Assembly (NCBI RefSeq): GCF_024199925.1
Contig: NZ_JANADR010000001.1
Location: 2,046,001 to 2,110,000, forward strand
DNA from: Bradyrhizobium sp. CCGUVB1N3
Lineage (GTDB): Bacteria > Pseudomonadota > Alphaproteobacteria > Rhizobiales > Xanthobacteraceae
DNA length: 64,000 nucleotides
Direction of reading: 5' to 3'
Of this stretch, positions 56,601 through 63,856 are shown piece after piece (position 1 is the stretch's first letter; the number at the start of each line of letters is the position of its first letter). Made by a program: the position numbers and the translations under genes. Under the pieces are notes generated by a model. The model was not told where the DNA came from. It did not search any database and was given only the letters and a program-made list of their open reading frames with translations.

Positions 56601-57170
56601 CGCGATACCCAGGAGGCCCATCTCGATCATCTCGTGGATGCTGGAGGGATAGAGATACGGCATCAGCGCCGAGATGAAGGCATGGTCGGACTGATGCGGA
56701 ACGGTCGACGACTTTGCGCCGTGGTCGTCGCCGGCAAGGCACAGCACGCCGCCGTTCTTGGCGGAGCCAGCGGCATTGCCGTGGCGGAAGACGTCGCCGC
56801 AGCGGTCGACGCCGGGGCCCTTGCCGTACCAGATGCCGACCACGCCATCGTACTTGGCGCCGGGCGAGAGATTGAGCTGCTGTGAGCCCCAGATCGCGGT
56901 GGCGGCGAGATCCTCGTTCACGCCGGGCTGGAACTTGATGTTGTACTGCTCGAGATGCTTGCGGGCGGCGAAGAGCTGCTGGTCATAGCCGCCAAGCGGC
57001 GAGCCGCGATAGCCGGAGATGAAGCCGGCGGTGTTCAGCCCTGCGGCGCGGTCGCTCCGGATCTGGGCCATGGGCAGGCGGACCAGCGCCTGGATTCCCG
57101 TGGTGAAGACGTGTCCGGTGGACTGGGTGTATTTCTGATCGAGACTGATCGGACCCTGGTTGATGCCCAT
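53679..57170 (-). CDS. indolepyruvate ferredoxin oxidoreductase, fused alpha-beta-gamma form
   Basis: A 1163-residue 2-oxoacid oxidoreductase. The N-terminal TPP/pyrimidine part has GFISGYRGSPLGGYDQQLFA. The TPP-pyrophosphate region begins PYFCSGCPHNTSTKVPEG and runs to FANLGDGTYFHSGILAIRQA. A 4Fe-4S ligand cluster follows (INPAVCEGCGDCSVQSNC), and the C-terminal gamma-type domain has NIAVGGVGGTGVLTIGALLG. The reaction is oxidative decarboxylation of indole- or phenylpyruvate to the arylacetyl-CoA with ferredoxin. It is a single large polypeptide instead of separate IorA/IorB. No ferredoxin gene is adjacent. Length matches other proteobacterial fused forms. Confidence 0.92.
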   Translation of the reverse strand: MGINQGPISLDQKYTQSTGHVFTTGIQALVRLPMAQIRSDRAAGLNTAGFISGYRGSPLGGYDQQLFAARKHLEQYNIKFQPGVNEDLAATAIWGSQQLNLSPGAKYDGVVGIWYGKGPGVDRCGDVFRHGNAAGSAKNGGVLCLAGDDHGAKSSTVPHQSDHAFISALMPYLYPSSIHEMIEMGLLGIAMSRYSGCWVGMKVITETVETTAEIDLTDEMKPFIIPSDFELPPGGLNLRWPDDRFEQDRRLQDYKGYAAIAFARANKVNRVTMDSPNARYGIMASGKSYEDVRQALRELGVTEEVAAKIGLRLYKIGMPWPLEPEGVRQFAVGLEEIFIVEERREIVENQVKQELFNWRDDVRPRIVGKMDDHDKRFLTFAAELSVASLASSITERLLRLNLNPEIAEMLRAKADWFNGRQATQMQATAPVSRTPYFCSGCPHNTSTKVPEGSRALAGIGCHFMALWMDRSTETFTHMGGEGVPWVGIAPFTNENHIFANLGDGTYFHSGILAIRQAIASKANITYKILYNDAVAMTGGQRHDGDLSPQKIMAQLHAEGISEIYLVSENPDAYPANTIAPGVKKYHRDELENVMKMCREYKGTSAIVFVQTCAAEKRRRRKRGLMEDPPRRVMINPAVCEGCGDCSVQSNCISVEPLETEFGRKRTINQSSCNKDYSCLKGFCPSFVTIDGGAPRHRAPAELADIGELPEPTSRPALDKPYNIAVGGVGGTGVLTIGALLGMAAHIEGKASMILDMSGLAQKGGAVLSHVRLSDHPAEVTCSRIVTGTADLVLAADEVVAVAKDTISLCDSSRTRGIINSHVIPTADFILNRDFNFQTRKLNAVLETALHKDSTFFDFTKPAEQLLGDAIATNMMMMGYAYQKGLLPVGAEAIEQAIEVNGVAIKMNKEAFRLGRLAVADPKRLADMLKGQDEVVAPKSLEAMTLDEIIEHRAKHLTAYQNGRLAKRYRKLVDQVRDAAVKGGHSDALPRAVAINYAKLLAYKDEYEVARLFTDGQFEQQLRDQFEGDFKFSFNLAPPILAKGVDAQGRPKKRAFGPWMLGVFRWLAKFRFLRGTPLDIFGYSADRKLERDLIRGYEKDVATVLGLLSPVTHDTAVELLSLPDRIRGYGPVKDKAVQAAKARYAQLAADLASPPPAPRQIAAE

Positions 57171-57435
57171 TTTTGTCCTCTTCGCCCTCTTAAGTCGTTG
57201 GCGTGCCCGTTGTTTTTAGCTAGGGCGCCCCGGGTGCCCGCGCCACTCTATGTCGGAATTTTAAGCCTCCGCATCACAAATCTGGACCAAAGCGGGCTAC
57301 TCTCGAAAATCGCAATTTCGTGGCGGCAAGTCCGCCCGCCTTTTCAATTTGTGTCAGCATACCCTGGGCGTCGCGAAACGACGTAACGCGTCTATAATGC
57401 GTCCCATGGCGGTTGGTCGCAGGGGGAGGCCGGGA

Positions 57436-58653
57436 ATGCGGACGATTCTGGCGTCTCTGGTATCAGGGCTTACGTTGTGCAGTGCAGTCGCAGCGACCGC
57501 CAGCGAGCCGTCGCCGGAGGCGATCGCCCACGGCAAGGCGCTGGTGGAAGCCGGCGACTGTGCGAGCTGCCACACCGCCGATCCCGCAAAACCGTTCGCG
57601 GGCGGCAAGCGCATCGATACACCCTTTGGCGGGATCTATGCGCCGAACCTGACGCCGGATCGCGACACCGGAATCGGCGCCTGGACGGATGCCGAGTTCA
57701 CCCGCGCGCTGCGCTTCGGCATCGCGCCGGATGGCTCCTATTATTATCCGGCGTTCCCCTACCCCTACTTCACCAAGATGACCAAGGACGACACGCTGTC
57801 GATCCGCGCATATCTTTCGACGCAGGCGCCCGTTGCGAACCGCGTCAAGCCGCCGGAGTTGCGCTGGCCGTTTGGCTATCGATCCCTGATGCGCGCCTGG
57901 AACTGGCTGTTCTTCAAGCCCGGCCTGTTCGAGCCCGACCAGTTCAAGACCGCGGCCTGGAATCGCGGCGGCTATCTCGTCACCGGGCTCGGCCATTGCG
58001 GCGCCTGCCACACGCCGAAGAACTATTTCGGCGCCGACAAGCGCGAGCTGGCGTTTTCGGGCAACGAGGTGGGTGGCTGGTTCGCACCAAGGCTCGATAG
58101 TGCCGCGCGGAGCGGGTTGAAGTCGTGGAGCGTCGACGAGATCGCCGAATATCTCCAAAGCGGACGCAACGCCAAGAGCCATGCCGACGGGCTGATGGCC
58201 GAGGTCATCGTCAACTCGACCTCGAAGATGAGCGATGCCGACGTGCGCGCCATGGCGATCTATCTGAAGGGGTTGCCGCCGGGACCGAGCGAGCCCGCGG
58301 CGACGCCACCATTGGAGAGCGAGATGAAGGTGGGACAAGCGGTCTATGCGAAGTTCTGCATCGCCTGCCATGAAACCGACGGCTCCGGCGCGCCGCGCAT
58401 CTACCCGCCGCTGCCGGGCAATGCGCTGCTGCAATCCGAAAATCCGTCCTCCACGCTCCGCGTCATCCTCGACGGTGCCCATACCGTGACGACGCCGCGC
58501 GCACCCAACACCGGCGAGATGCCCGCCTATGCCAGGCAATTGTCGGACGAACAGATCGCAGCAGTGACGAACTATATCCGCAACTCCTGGGGCAATGCGG
58601 CGCCGCTGGTCACGGCGGCTCAGGTCGGGAAGGCACGGAGCCAGGGGCCGTAG
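57436..58653 (+). CDS. triheme cytochrome c (alcohol/sugar dehydrogenase cytochrome subunit type)
   Basis: A 405-residue exported protein with a signal peptide (MRTILASLVSGLTLCSAVAA, then TASE). Three haem sites are visible: CASCH, CGACH and CIACH, each in its own cytochrome c domain (near residues 48, 195 and 310). FGGIYAPNLTPDRDTGIGAW and LPPGPSEP are typical of the cytochrome subunit that takes electrons from membrane-bound GMC or PQQ dehydrogenases and passes them to the quinone pool. No dehydrogenase subunit is next to it. The start at 57436 follows AGGGGGAGG; an earlier in-frame ATG at 57397 would give an abnormal lead. Confidence 0.92.
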   Translation: MRTILASLVSGLTLCSAVAATASEPSPEAIAHGKALVEAGDCASCHTADPAKPFAGGKRIDTPFGGIYAPNLTPDRDTGIGAWTDAEFTRALRFGIAPDGSYYYPAFPYPYFTKMTKDDTLSIRAYLSTQAPVANRVKPPELRWPFGYRSLMRAWNWLFFKPGLFEPDQFKTAAWNRGGYLVTGLGHCGACHTPKNYFGADKRELAFSGNEVGGWFAPRLDSAARSGLKSWSVDEIAEYLQSGRNAKSHADGLMAEVIVNSTSKMSDADVRAMAIYLKGLPPGPSEPAATPPLESEMKVGQAVYAKFCIACHETDGSGAPRIYPPLPGNALLQSENPSSTLRVILDGAHTVTTPRAPNTGEMPAYARQLSDEQIAAVTNYIRNSWGNAAPLVTAAQVGKARSQGP

Positions 58654-58659
58654 TCAGCT

Positions 58660-58802
58660 CCCTCTCCCCGTTCTTACGGGGAGAGGGTTGGGGTGAGGGG
58701 CTGCTTCCGCAAAAACGGTGAGAGTTGGACGCGCGGAGAGTGCCCCTCACCCGGATTGCATCTGGCGATGCAATCCGACCTCTCCCCGCAAGCGGGGCGA
58801 GG
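58660..58802. repeat. palindromic intergenic element (family D, copy 2)
   Basis: Starts CCCTCTCCCCGTTCTTACGG and ends CCTCTCCCCGCAAGCGGGGCG, with GGGTGAGGGGCTGCTTCCGC and CCCCTCACCCGGATTGCATC inside. It is related to the copy at 50889-51033. It lies between the convergent cytochrome and TRIC genes. Confidence 0.7.
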
Positions 58803-58815
58803 TAAGAAAGAGCAG

Positions 58816-59457
58816 CTACTTCTCATCTCCCGTGAAGACGAACTTCGGCATCTCCCATTTGTAGTGGACCGCGAGCAGGCGGAAGCTGATGCCGAGCACG
58901 AAGGTGAGAATGGTCCAGAGCTCGTCGTTGATCTTCAGCCCGAACGCGGTGGCATAGAACAGGCCCGTCACCACCGAGACGCTGGCGTAGAGCTCCGAGC
59001 GAAACAGCAGCGGCACGTCGTTGCAGAGGACATCGCGGAGCACGCCGCCGGCGCAGCCCGTCACCATGCCGGAAACGATCACGATCGGCAGCGAGGCATC
59101 CATTTGCCAGGCGACGTCGCAGCCCGCCATGGTGAAGACCACAAGGCCGATCGCGTCGAACACGATGAAGGCCAGCTTGAGCCGATGCACGAGGCGCGCG
59201 ATCAGGATCGTGATGAAGGCCGCTCCGCCGCTCAGCGCGAGATAGACGGGGTTTTGCACCCAGGCGAGCGGATAATGGCCGAGGAAGAGATCGCGCAGCG
59301 TGCCGCCGCCGAGCGCGGTGATGCAGCCGAGGAAGCAGACGCCGAGCCAGTCCATGCTGCGCCGGCCCGCGGCCAGCGCCGCCGTCATCCCCTGCGCCGC
59401 GACCGCGACCAGGGAAAGTAAATGCAGCACGCTGTCGCTCGGTGGCAGGCTCCACAT
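58816..59457 (-). CDS. trimeric intracellular cation (TRIC/UPF0126) channel family protein
   Basis: A 213-residue membrane protein with seven helices, arranged as two repeated three-helix units and one more. The repeated glycine-arginine motif appears as ITALGGGTLRDLFLG and TGCAGGVLRDVLC, which is diagnostic of UPF0126 (YadS-like) proteins, related to TRIC cation channels. It opens with VLHLLSLVAVAAQGMTAALA. Its exact ion is not known. It is a single gene. Confidence 0.9.
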   Translation of the reverse strand: MWSLPPSDSVLHLLSLVAVAAQGMTAALAAGRRSMDWLGVCFLGCITALGGGTLRDLFLGHYPLAWVQNPVYLALSGGAAFITILIARLVHRLKLAFIVFDAIGLVVFTMAGCDVAWQMDASLPIVIVSGMVTGCAGGVLRDVLCNDVPLLFRSELYASVSVVTGLFYATAFGLKINDELWTILTFVLGISFRLLAVHYKWEMPKFVFTGDEK

Positions 59458-59642
59458 CGCTCGTCATCCCATCTCAAGGTGGAACTTTACGTCACCGGTT
59501 CCAGGATGAACAAGGTTCATCCGGAATCAACAGGTTCCCGATTCCCGCGCGCGCGGCAACATGCGACGAAAGCATGAGATCCTCCGGAACTGAACTTCGC
59601 ATCCCCGGGTTGTCTTGCCAGTCCATTCGAGGAGATCAAGCG

Positions 59643-60041
59643 ATGGCCGACGACCGTTTTCCGAATGACCCCTATCGCCCCATCGGCGAGGATGAGTATC
59701 TCCGCGCGGCGCGGCGGGATGCCGACCTTCAGGCAGATCCCGAGCTCGGCGAAGGCCCCGCCTCCAGCGGCAAGATCGCGCTGTTTGCGGTCGCGATCGC
59801 GCTGGTGCTCGGCGCAGTGTTCTACGGCTTGAACAACACCAGCGTGAACCAGGCCTCGACCGAGCCGCCGGCGAAGACCGCGCAGACGGCACCGGCAAAT
59901 CCGGCCGCGCCTCCCGGCATGCGCGACGTGACGCCGAAGGGCAACGCTTCGCCGGGCGTGACCACCGGCGCCGCGCCGAGCCAGCCGGCTTCGCCAGCCC
60001 CGTCTCCGAACGCGCCGTCTGACGCCGGCAAGGCGCAGTAA
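59643..60041 (+). CDS. hypothetical membrane protein with Pro/Ala-rich tail
   Basis: A 132-residue protein: an acidic cytoplasmic start (MADDRFPNDPYRPIGEDEYL), one helix (IALFAVAIALVLGAVFYGL) at about residues 45-63, then a low-complexity extracytoplasmic tail rich in Ala, Pro, Ser and Thr. A strong ribosome site (GAGGAGA) precedes the ATG at 59643; the frame upstream to 59442 is not part of it. Common in Bradyrhizobium, function unknown. A strong terminator follows. Confidence 0.7.
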   Translation: MADDRFPNDPYRPIGEDEYLRAARRDADLQADPELGEGPASSGKIALFAVAIALVLGAVFYGLNNTSVNQASTEPPAKTAQTAPANPAAPPGMRDVTPKGNASPGVTTGAAPSQPASPAPSPNAPSDAGKAQ

Positions 60042-60056
60042 CGCTCCTGAAAAACG

Positions 60057-60090
60057 AAAGCGGCGGGACGATAACGTCCCGCCGCTTTTG
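60057..60090 (+). terminator. rho-independent terminator
   Basis: AAAGCGGCGGGACG (60057-60070), loop ATAA, CGTCCCGCCGCTTT (60075-60088), then TT. It lies 15 bases after the stop codon of the hypothetical membrane protein. Since both ends are A/T-rich, it can also serve the leftward lyase gene that ends at 60098. Confidence 0.85.
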
Positions 60091-60097
60091 TCATGCG

Positions 60098-60907
60098 TCA
60101 GCCGAACATCTTGTTGAGCTCGCCGCCGGGATAGCCGCTCCCGAGTTCGGCAAACGTGCCCTTCTCCGCCATCTCCTTCGCCGCGCGCATGAAACCGCCC
60201 CAGGCGACGCGGGCGAGCGAGCCGCCGACGCTGATCCTGCGCACGCCGAGATCGGCGGCCTCCTGCAGCGACAGGCCGGAGGCGCCGATCAGGAGATTGA
60301 ACGGCCTTGGATGCACCGCCTTCACGACGGCAGCGATGTCTTCGCGCGTCTTCAGGCCCGGCGCATAGAGACAATCGGCACCGGCGTCGGCGTAGGCTGT
60401 GAGCCGGTCGATGACGAGCTTGAGGTCGCTCACGCCCCACAGATAGGCCTCGCAGCGACCAACCAGCAGCGTGCCGCTGTCACCGACCGCCTTGCGCGCG
60501 GCCTTGATGCGCTCGACCGCAAGCGCGCGATCGTACAGCGGCTTGTCCTTGTCGCCGGTGGAATCCTCGATCGAAAGCCCGGCAACGCCGGTCCGCACAC
60601 CGCGTTCGACATTTTCCGCGACCTTGTCCGGCTCGACCGCGAAGCCGCCCTCGAAATCCGCGTTCACGGGAATGTCGACCGCCGAGCACAATGCTGCCAG
60701 ATGCTGACAGACATCTTCCACGGTGACGCGGTTGTCGGCGCGCCCGATGGTCCAGGCAAAGCCGGCGCTCGAGGAGGCGATCGCCTTGAAGCCGAGATGC
60801 TGCAAGGCCTTGGCACTGCCGACATCGAACGGATTGGGCAGGATGAAGCAGCCGCTCTCGTGCATCTTCCGGAATGTCGCGCGCTTGTCCGCAGTCGTGA
60901 CGTGCAT
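60098..60907 (-). CDS. isocitrate lyase/PEP mutase family protein
   Basis: A 269-residue TIM-barrel lyase. NPFDVGSAKALQHLGFKAIA and ASSSAGFAWTIGRAD near the start, the metal-binding DFEGGFA and the later IEDSTG and GRCEAYLWG are typical of the PEP mutase/oxaloacetate decarboxylase/2-methylisocitrate lyase superfamily. The K-K-C-G-H loop of true isocitrate lyases is absent, so a C-C bond lyase or decarboxylase acting on a small 2-oxo or malonyl-type acid is likely. The start at 60907 has GGGAGAGA upstream. It is followed by the terminator hairpin. Confidence 0.88.
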   Translation of the reverse strand: MHVTTADKRATFRKMHESGCFILPNPFDVGSAKALQHLGFKAIASSSAGFAWTIGRADNRVTVEDVCQHLAALCSAVDIPVNADFEGGFAVEPDKVAENVERGVRTGVAGLSIEDSTGDKDKPLYDRALAVERIKAARKAVGDSGTLLVGRCEAYLWGVSDLKLVIDRLTAYADAGADCLYAPGLKTREDIAAVVKAVHPRPFNLLIGASGLSLQEAADLGVRRISVGGSLARVAWGGFMRAAKEMAEKGTFAELGSGYPGGELNKMFG

Positions 60908-60981
60908 GTTTCTCTCCCTTGTTGGCCGCGCAGACATAGGCACGCGCCCGGTACAGCGCCAGTGCGCGCCCGGGGCATACG

Positions 60982-61332
60982 CTAGTGCGCGTCGTGCACG
61001 GCGCGGCTGTCCCTCGGCGCCTCATCGCGATTCTGCATGCCGTAATCTCGGATGACGCTGGCAATCCGCAGGCGATAATCGGCAAAGAAGTTTCCGCGGC
61101 CTTTGGCCTGCGCGCGGCGATGCTCCATGGTCTTGCGCCAGGCCTCCACGGCCGCCTCGTCACGCCAGAACGAGACCGACAGGATCTTGCCCTTTTCGGT
61201 CAGGCTTTCGAAGCGCTCGACCGAGACGAAGCCGTCAATGGTCTGGAGGATCGGCTTCAGATCGGCCGCGAGATCGAAATAGTGCTGCCGGTGCTCCGGC
61301 TTCGGCCAGACCTCGAAGATCACGGCGATCAT
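60982..61332 (-). CDS. antibiotic biosynthesis monooxygenase (ABM) domain protein
   Basis: A 116-residue ferredoxin-like-fold protein. MIAVIFEVWPKPEHRQHYFD, then LKPILQTIDGFVSVERFESL and GKILSVSFWRDEAAVEAWRK, followed by EHRRAQAKGRGNFFADYRL, match ABM proteins, which include small oxygenases and haem-degrading enzymes. Whether it has a substrate is unknown. It lies 27 bases after the similar-fold NIPSNAP gene; both are probably one transcript. Confidence 0.85.
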   Translation of the reverse strand: MIAVIFEVWPKPEHRQHYFDLAADLKPILQTIDGFVSVERFESLTEKGKILSVSFWRDEAAVEAWRKTMEHRRAQAKGRGNFFADYRLRIASVIRDYGMQNRDEAPRDSRAVHDAH

Positions 61333-61359
61333 GGGCGCCTCCCTTGTTTTGGTTTGCGC

Positions 61360-61668
61360 CTACAATACCACCTTGCGCAAGAACGTCCGCTCCTCCGCGA
61401 GGATAAACCTGTTCTCCTCGGCAAAATGGAAGTTCGCCATCCCCTCGGCGTCCTGGCGCAGCCGCGCGCGATAGGCCTCGTAGGCCGCCAGGCTTTCGAA
61501 GGCGATCAGCGCAAAGGCGATGTTGTTGGTTCCCTCATGCGGCATGAAGTAGCCGATCAGATCGCCACCGCATTTCGGGATGATGGTGAGCCAGCGCTTC
61601 GAATACTCCTCGAACTGCGCACGCTTGAAGGGATCGAGCTGATAGCGGATGAAGACGGTGATGGACAT
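61360..61668 (-). CDS. NIPSNAP-family protein
   Basis: A 102-residue single-domain protein. [40 protein letters not shown] and [20 protein letters not shown] match NIPSNAP proteins, another ferredoxin-like-fold family of unclear role. The start at 61668 has AGGAG seven bases upstream; the frame beyond it runs through a repeat. It precedes the ABM gene and is divergent from the ArsR regulator, so all three may be linked. Confidence 0.85.
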   Translation of the reverse strand: MSITVFIRYQLDPFKRAQFEEYSKRWLTIIPKCGGDLIGYFMPHEGTNNIAFALIAFESLAAYEAYRARLRQDAEGMANFHFAEENRFILAEERTFLRKVVL

Positions 61669-61692
61669 GAATTGCTCCTGAAGTTCCCACAT

Positions 61693-61881
61693 CGTCATTG
61701 CGAGCGAAGCGAAGCGACGAAGCAATCCAGACTGCCCATCCCTCATCCTGAGGAGCTTGCGCAGCAAGCGTCTCGATGGATGAAGGCCCCACCGGTGGCC
61801 TCGCCGTTCGAGACGCGCGCAAAAGGGCGCGCTCCTCAGGGTGAGGATCGACGTTCGTGGATTGCTGCGCTCGCAATGACG
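61693..61881. repeat. composite palindromic element (family F with a nested element)
   Basis: Outer ends are CGTCATTGCGAGCG and TCGCAATGACG with AAGCAATCCAG and GTGGATTGCTGCG further in. A second inverted pair, CCTCATCCTGAGGAGC (61741-61756) and GCTCCTCAGGGTGAGG (61831-61846), lies inside it with its own internal palindrome. It looks as if one mobile palindrome has inserted into another. It fills most of the gap between the NIPSNAP and ArsR genes. Confidence 0.75.
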
Positions 61882-61918
61882 CGTTTGTGGCGGCACCGTA
61901 CGCCCTTGCCCGACCGCA

Positions 61919-61942
61919 ATGCTTCGGCTATCATCGAAGCAT
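61919..61942. promoter_or_regulatory. possible ArsR-type autoregulatory operator
   Basis: ATGCTTCG (61919-61926) and CGAAGCAT (61935-61942) are perfect 8-base inverted arms around 8 bases. The right arm ends in the start codon of the ArsR gene at 61941, as expected for a self-repressing site; it could also silence the divergent NIPSNAP-ABM pair. Confidence 0.45.
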
Positions 61943-62639
61943 GAAAGCAGGACCGGACATCGCCATGGTCGCCTCGCTCGTCGGCGACCCGGCCCGCGCC
62001 AATATGCTGACAGCGCTGATGAACGGCCGCGCGCTCACTGCAAGCGAGCTTGCGCAGGAGGCCGGGATCACGCCGCAGACCGCGAGCTCGCATCTTTCAA
62101 AGCTCGAGGCCGGCGGGCTGATCGAGCCGGAGAAGCAGGGCCGGCACCGCTACTACCGCCTCACCGACCCCGATGTCGCCGGCGTGCTTGAAGGGCTTGC
62201 GGGACTTGCCGCCCGCGCCGGCCATATGCGCGTACGCACCGGGCCAAAGGATCCGGCGCTGCGGCGGGCGCGGATCTGCTACGACCATCTCGCCGGCGAT
62301 CTCGGCGTGCAGATGCTCGACTCCTTACGCGAGCGGCGCCTGGTGAGGCAAAAGAAGCAGGACATCGAGCTCACGGCCGAGGGCGAACGCTTTCTCGCAA
62401 GACATTTGCAGATCTCGCCAGACATGCTCGCCCATCCGCGGCGGCCGGTCTGCAAGGCGTGCCTGGACTGGAGCGAGCGGCGACATCATCTCGCCGGCAC
62501 GCTGGGCGCGGCCATGATGAAGCGCTTCACCGAATTGAAATGGGCGGCGCGCGATACGACCCCCGGCAGCCGCGTGGTGAATTTCACCCGCACCGGCGAG
62601 AAGCAGTTTGCCGCGCTGTTCGGCAACGGGCACGAGTAG
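61941..62639 (+). CDS. ArsR-family transcriptional regulator
   Basis: A 232-residue regulator. The winged helix is at about residues 10-80: [59 protein letters not shown], then [13 protein letters not shown]. The C-terminal half (about 95-232) is longer than in classical 100-residue metal sensors and contains [20 protein letters not shown], with a C-x2-C pair that could bind a metal, and a helical HLAG segment. This is the longer ArsR form often found next to small ferredoxin-like-fold genes. The start at 61941 fits the family; the frame to 61857 runs through a repeat. Confidence 0.88.
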   Translation: MKAGPDIAMVASLVGDPARANMLTALMNGRALTASELAQEAGITPQTASSHLSKLEAGGLIEPEKQGRHRYYRLTDPDVAGVLEGLAGLAARAGHMRVRTGPKDPALRRARICYDHLAGDLGVQMLDSLRERRLVRQKKQDIELTAEGERFLARHLQISPDMLAHPRRPVCKACLDWSERRHHLAGTLGAAMMKRFTELKWAARDTTPGSRVVNFTRTGEKQFAALFGNGHE

Positions 62640-62644
62640 GCCAC

Positions 62645-62728
62645 CTACTCATAGACCGTGCCGCGCACATAGGTCGCCGCCCGCTCGACGAGCTCATCGA
62701 GCGAGCTACCGGCACTGTCGAGCACAAC
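62645..62728 (-). pseudogene. possible C-terminal gene remnant
   Basis: Reading leftward, the peptide MLDSAGSSLDELVERAATYV then RGTVYE ends at TAG (62645-62647), with GGAGG before a GTG at about 62725. Helical ...LDELVERAATYVRG ends are common in small P-loop kinases, so this may be what is left of such a gene. With only 26 residues it cannot be named; it may also be noncoding. Confidence 0.25.
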
Positions 62729-62903
62729 CCTCCTTGTCGCTTTAAGCAGCATGAACGGGGGCATTCATGCCGCATTCAGGTCACGATTGCCATTTTGGAT
62801 CGCACCGCTTCGGCATGTCGCCAAAATTTAACATGCCGAGTCGTACCTTTTAATTCATTGTGCGCCGCAAGCGCGTGACCCAAGGACCAGAGAGGGAGCC
62901 CAG

Positions 62904-63146
62904 ATGAAATATCTTTTTGCCGCCGTCTTGCTCGCCGGCGCCGTTGCAGGTTTCAGCGAAGCAGCCAGCGCCGCCGGCGGTTGCGGGCCCGGCTGGTATC
63001 GCGGCCCCTACGGCGGCTGCCGCCCGATGGGCGGTGCGGTTGTGGTGGCGCCGGCGCCGGTCGTGGTCGCCCCGGTCGTCGTCGCCCGCCCGCGCGTCTG
63101 TCCGTGGGGCTTCCGCTGGTGGGCCGGCCGCTGCCGCCCGGTCTGA
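62904..63146 (+). CDS. small secreted GCG_CRPN-type protein
   Basis: An 80-residue protein with a signal peptide (MKYLFAAVLLAGAVAGFSEA) and a mature region beginning with the GCG_CRPN-type motif GCGPGWYRGPYGGCRPM, where the final Asn is replaced by Met. A Val/Ala/Pro repeat (VVVAPAPVVVAPVVVARP) and a second cysteine pair (VCPWGFRWWAGRCRPV) follow. Function unknown; the family is frequent in Rhizobiales and marks proteins with Cys-rich secreted repeats. AGAGGGAG lies before the ATG. A terminator follows. Confidence 0.8.
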   Translation: MKYLFAAVLLAGAVAGFSEAASAAGGCGPGWYRGPYGGCRPMGGAVVVAPAPVVVAPVVVARPRVCPWGFRWWAGRCRPV

Positions 63147-63162
63147 TTTTATCTTGCATTGC

Positions 63163-63200
63163 AAAATGGCCGCGGCACCTGCCACGGCCATTTTCTTTTT
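63163..63200 (+). terminator. rho-independent terminator
   Basis: AAAATGGCCG (63163-63172) pairs with CGGCCATTTT (63185-63194); between them GGC and GCC extend the stem around a short loop with one mismatch. TTTTCTTTTT follows, a good T-tract, 16 bases after the GCG_CRPN-type gene. Confidence 0.85.
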
Positions 63201-63228
63201 GAACGCCTGCCAATATCGCAGGCATGAA

Positions 63229-63256
63229 AAAGGGGATCGCCACCGCGATCCCCTTT
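63229..63256. terminator. bidirectional hairpin terminator
   Basis: GGGGATCGC (63232-63240), loop CACC, GCGATCCCC (63245-63253), flanked by a run of A on the left and TTT on the right, so it has a T-tract in both directions. It is 30 bases past the end of the leftward Tat-signal gene and is probably its main terminator. Confidence 0.75.
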
Positions 63257-63285
63257 CTGATTCGACTGGCGGCTTGCTGCACGCC

Positions 63286-63618
63286 CTACCAGTGACGCCA
63301 GTGGCGGCGGTGCCAGCGATGCCGCCAGCCCCTGTGACGATGATGCCAACCCCAGTGACGGCGGCGCCAGCCCCAATGGCGGTGATGATGCCAGCCCCAG
63401 TGATGGCCGCCGCCGTGCCAACGCACCTGCTCAGGCTTGAGCTGGCCGACCTCCTCGCTGCTGGTGACTGCAGGATGGACCTCGGGATTGCCGCGCGGCA
63501 GGTTGGCCGGGCCTTCGATGGGCTGTGGTGCCAGCGGCGCGGCCTGCGCGGCCGCCGTCAATGCAGCGGCACCGGCCGCTACACCGAATGCGAGCTTCAG
63601 AAAATCCCGGCGTTCCAT
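63286..63618 (-). CDS. Tat-exported His/Trp-rich small protein
   Basis: A 110-residue protein. The N-terminus MERRDFLKLAFG is a twin-arginine motif (RRDFLK) with hydrophobic AAGAAALTAAAQAA, so it is exported folded by the Tat system, often with a bound cofactor or metal. The last 45 residues are tandem H/W/G/R repeats (HWGWHHHRHWGWRRRHWGWH), which could bind metal such as copper, nickel or haem. Function unknown; similar proteins occur throughout Bradyrhizobium. Its coding DNA is itself repetitive. Confidence 0.75.
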   Translation of the reverse strand: MERRDFLKLAFGVAAGAAALTAAAQAAPLAPQPIEGPANLPRGNPEVHPAVTSSEEVGQLKPEQVRWHGGGHHWGWHHHRHWGWRRRHWGWHHRHRGWRHRWHRRHWRHW

Positions 63619-63856
63619 GATGTCGTCCTCTTCAATCAGCGTTGAATGATGCGGAGGAAGTTTCGCGCCGAGGAAATGAACTCAGGCTGAACCTTGCATT
63701 CAGGTAGATCGCCCGAAGCTGACACGCCCGCGCACGGCCGGGATGGCACAACGGCCGTCATACTTTCCTCAAAGAAGGGATCGAACATTCCGAACAAGAA
63801 CGGGGTGCGTGGGGCCGTCCTGCATGGATCAATCCAGCAGATCAGAGGAGACAGCC

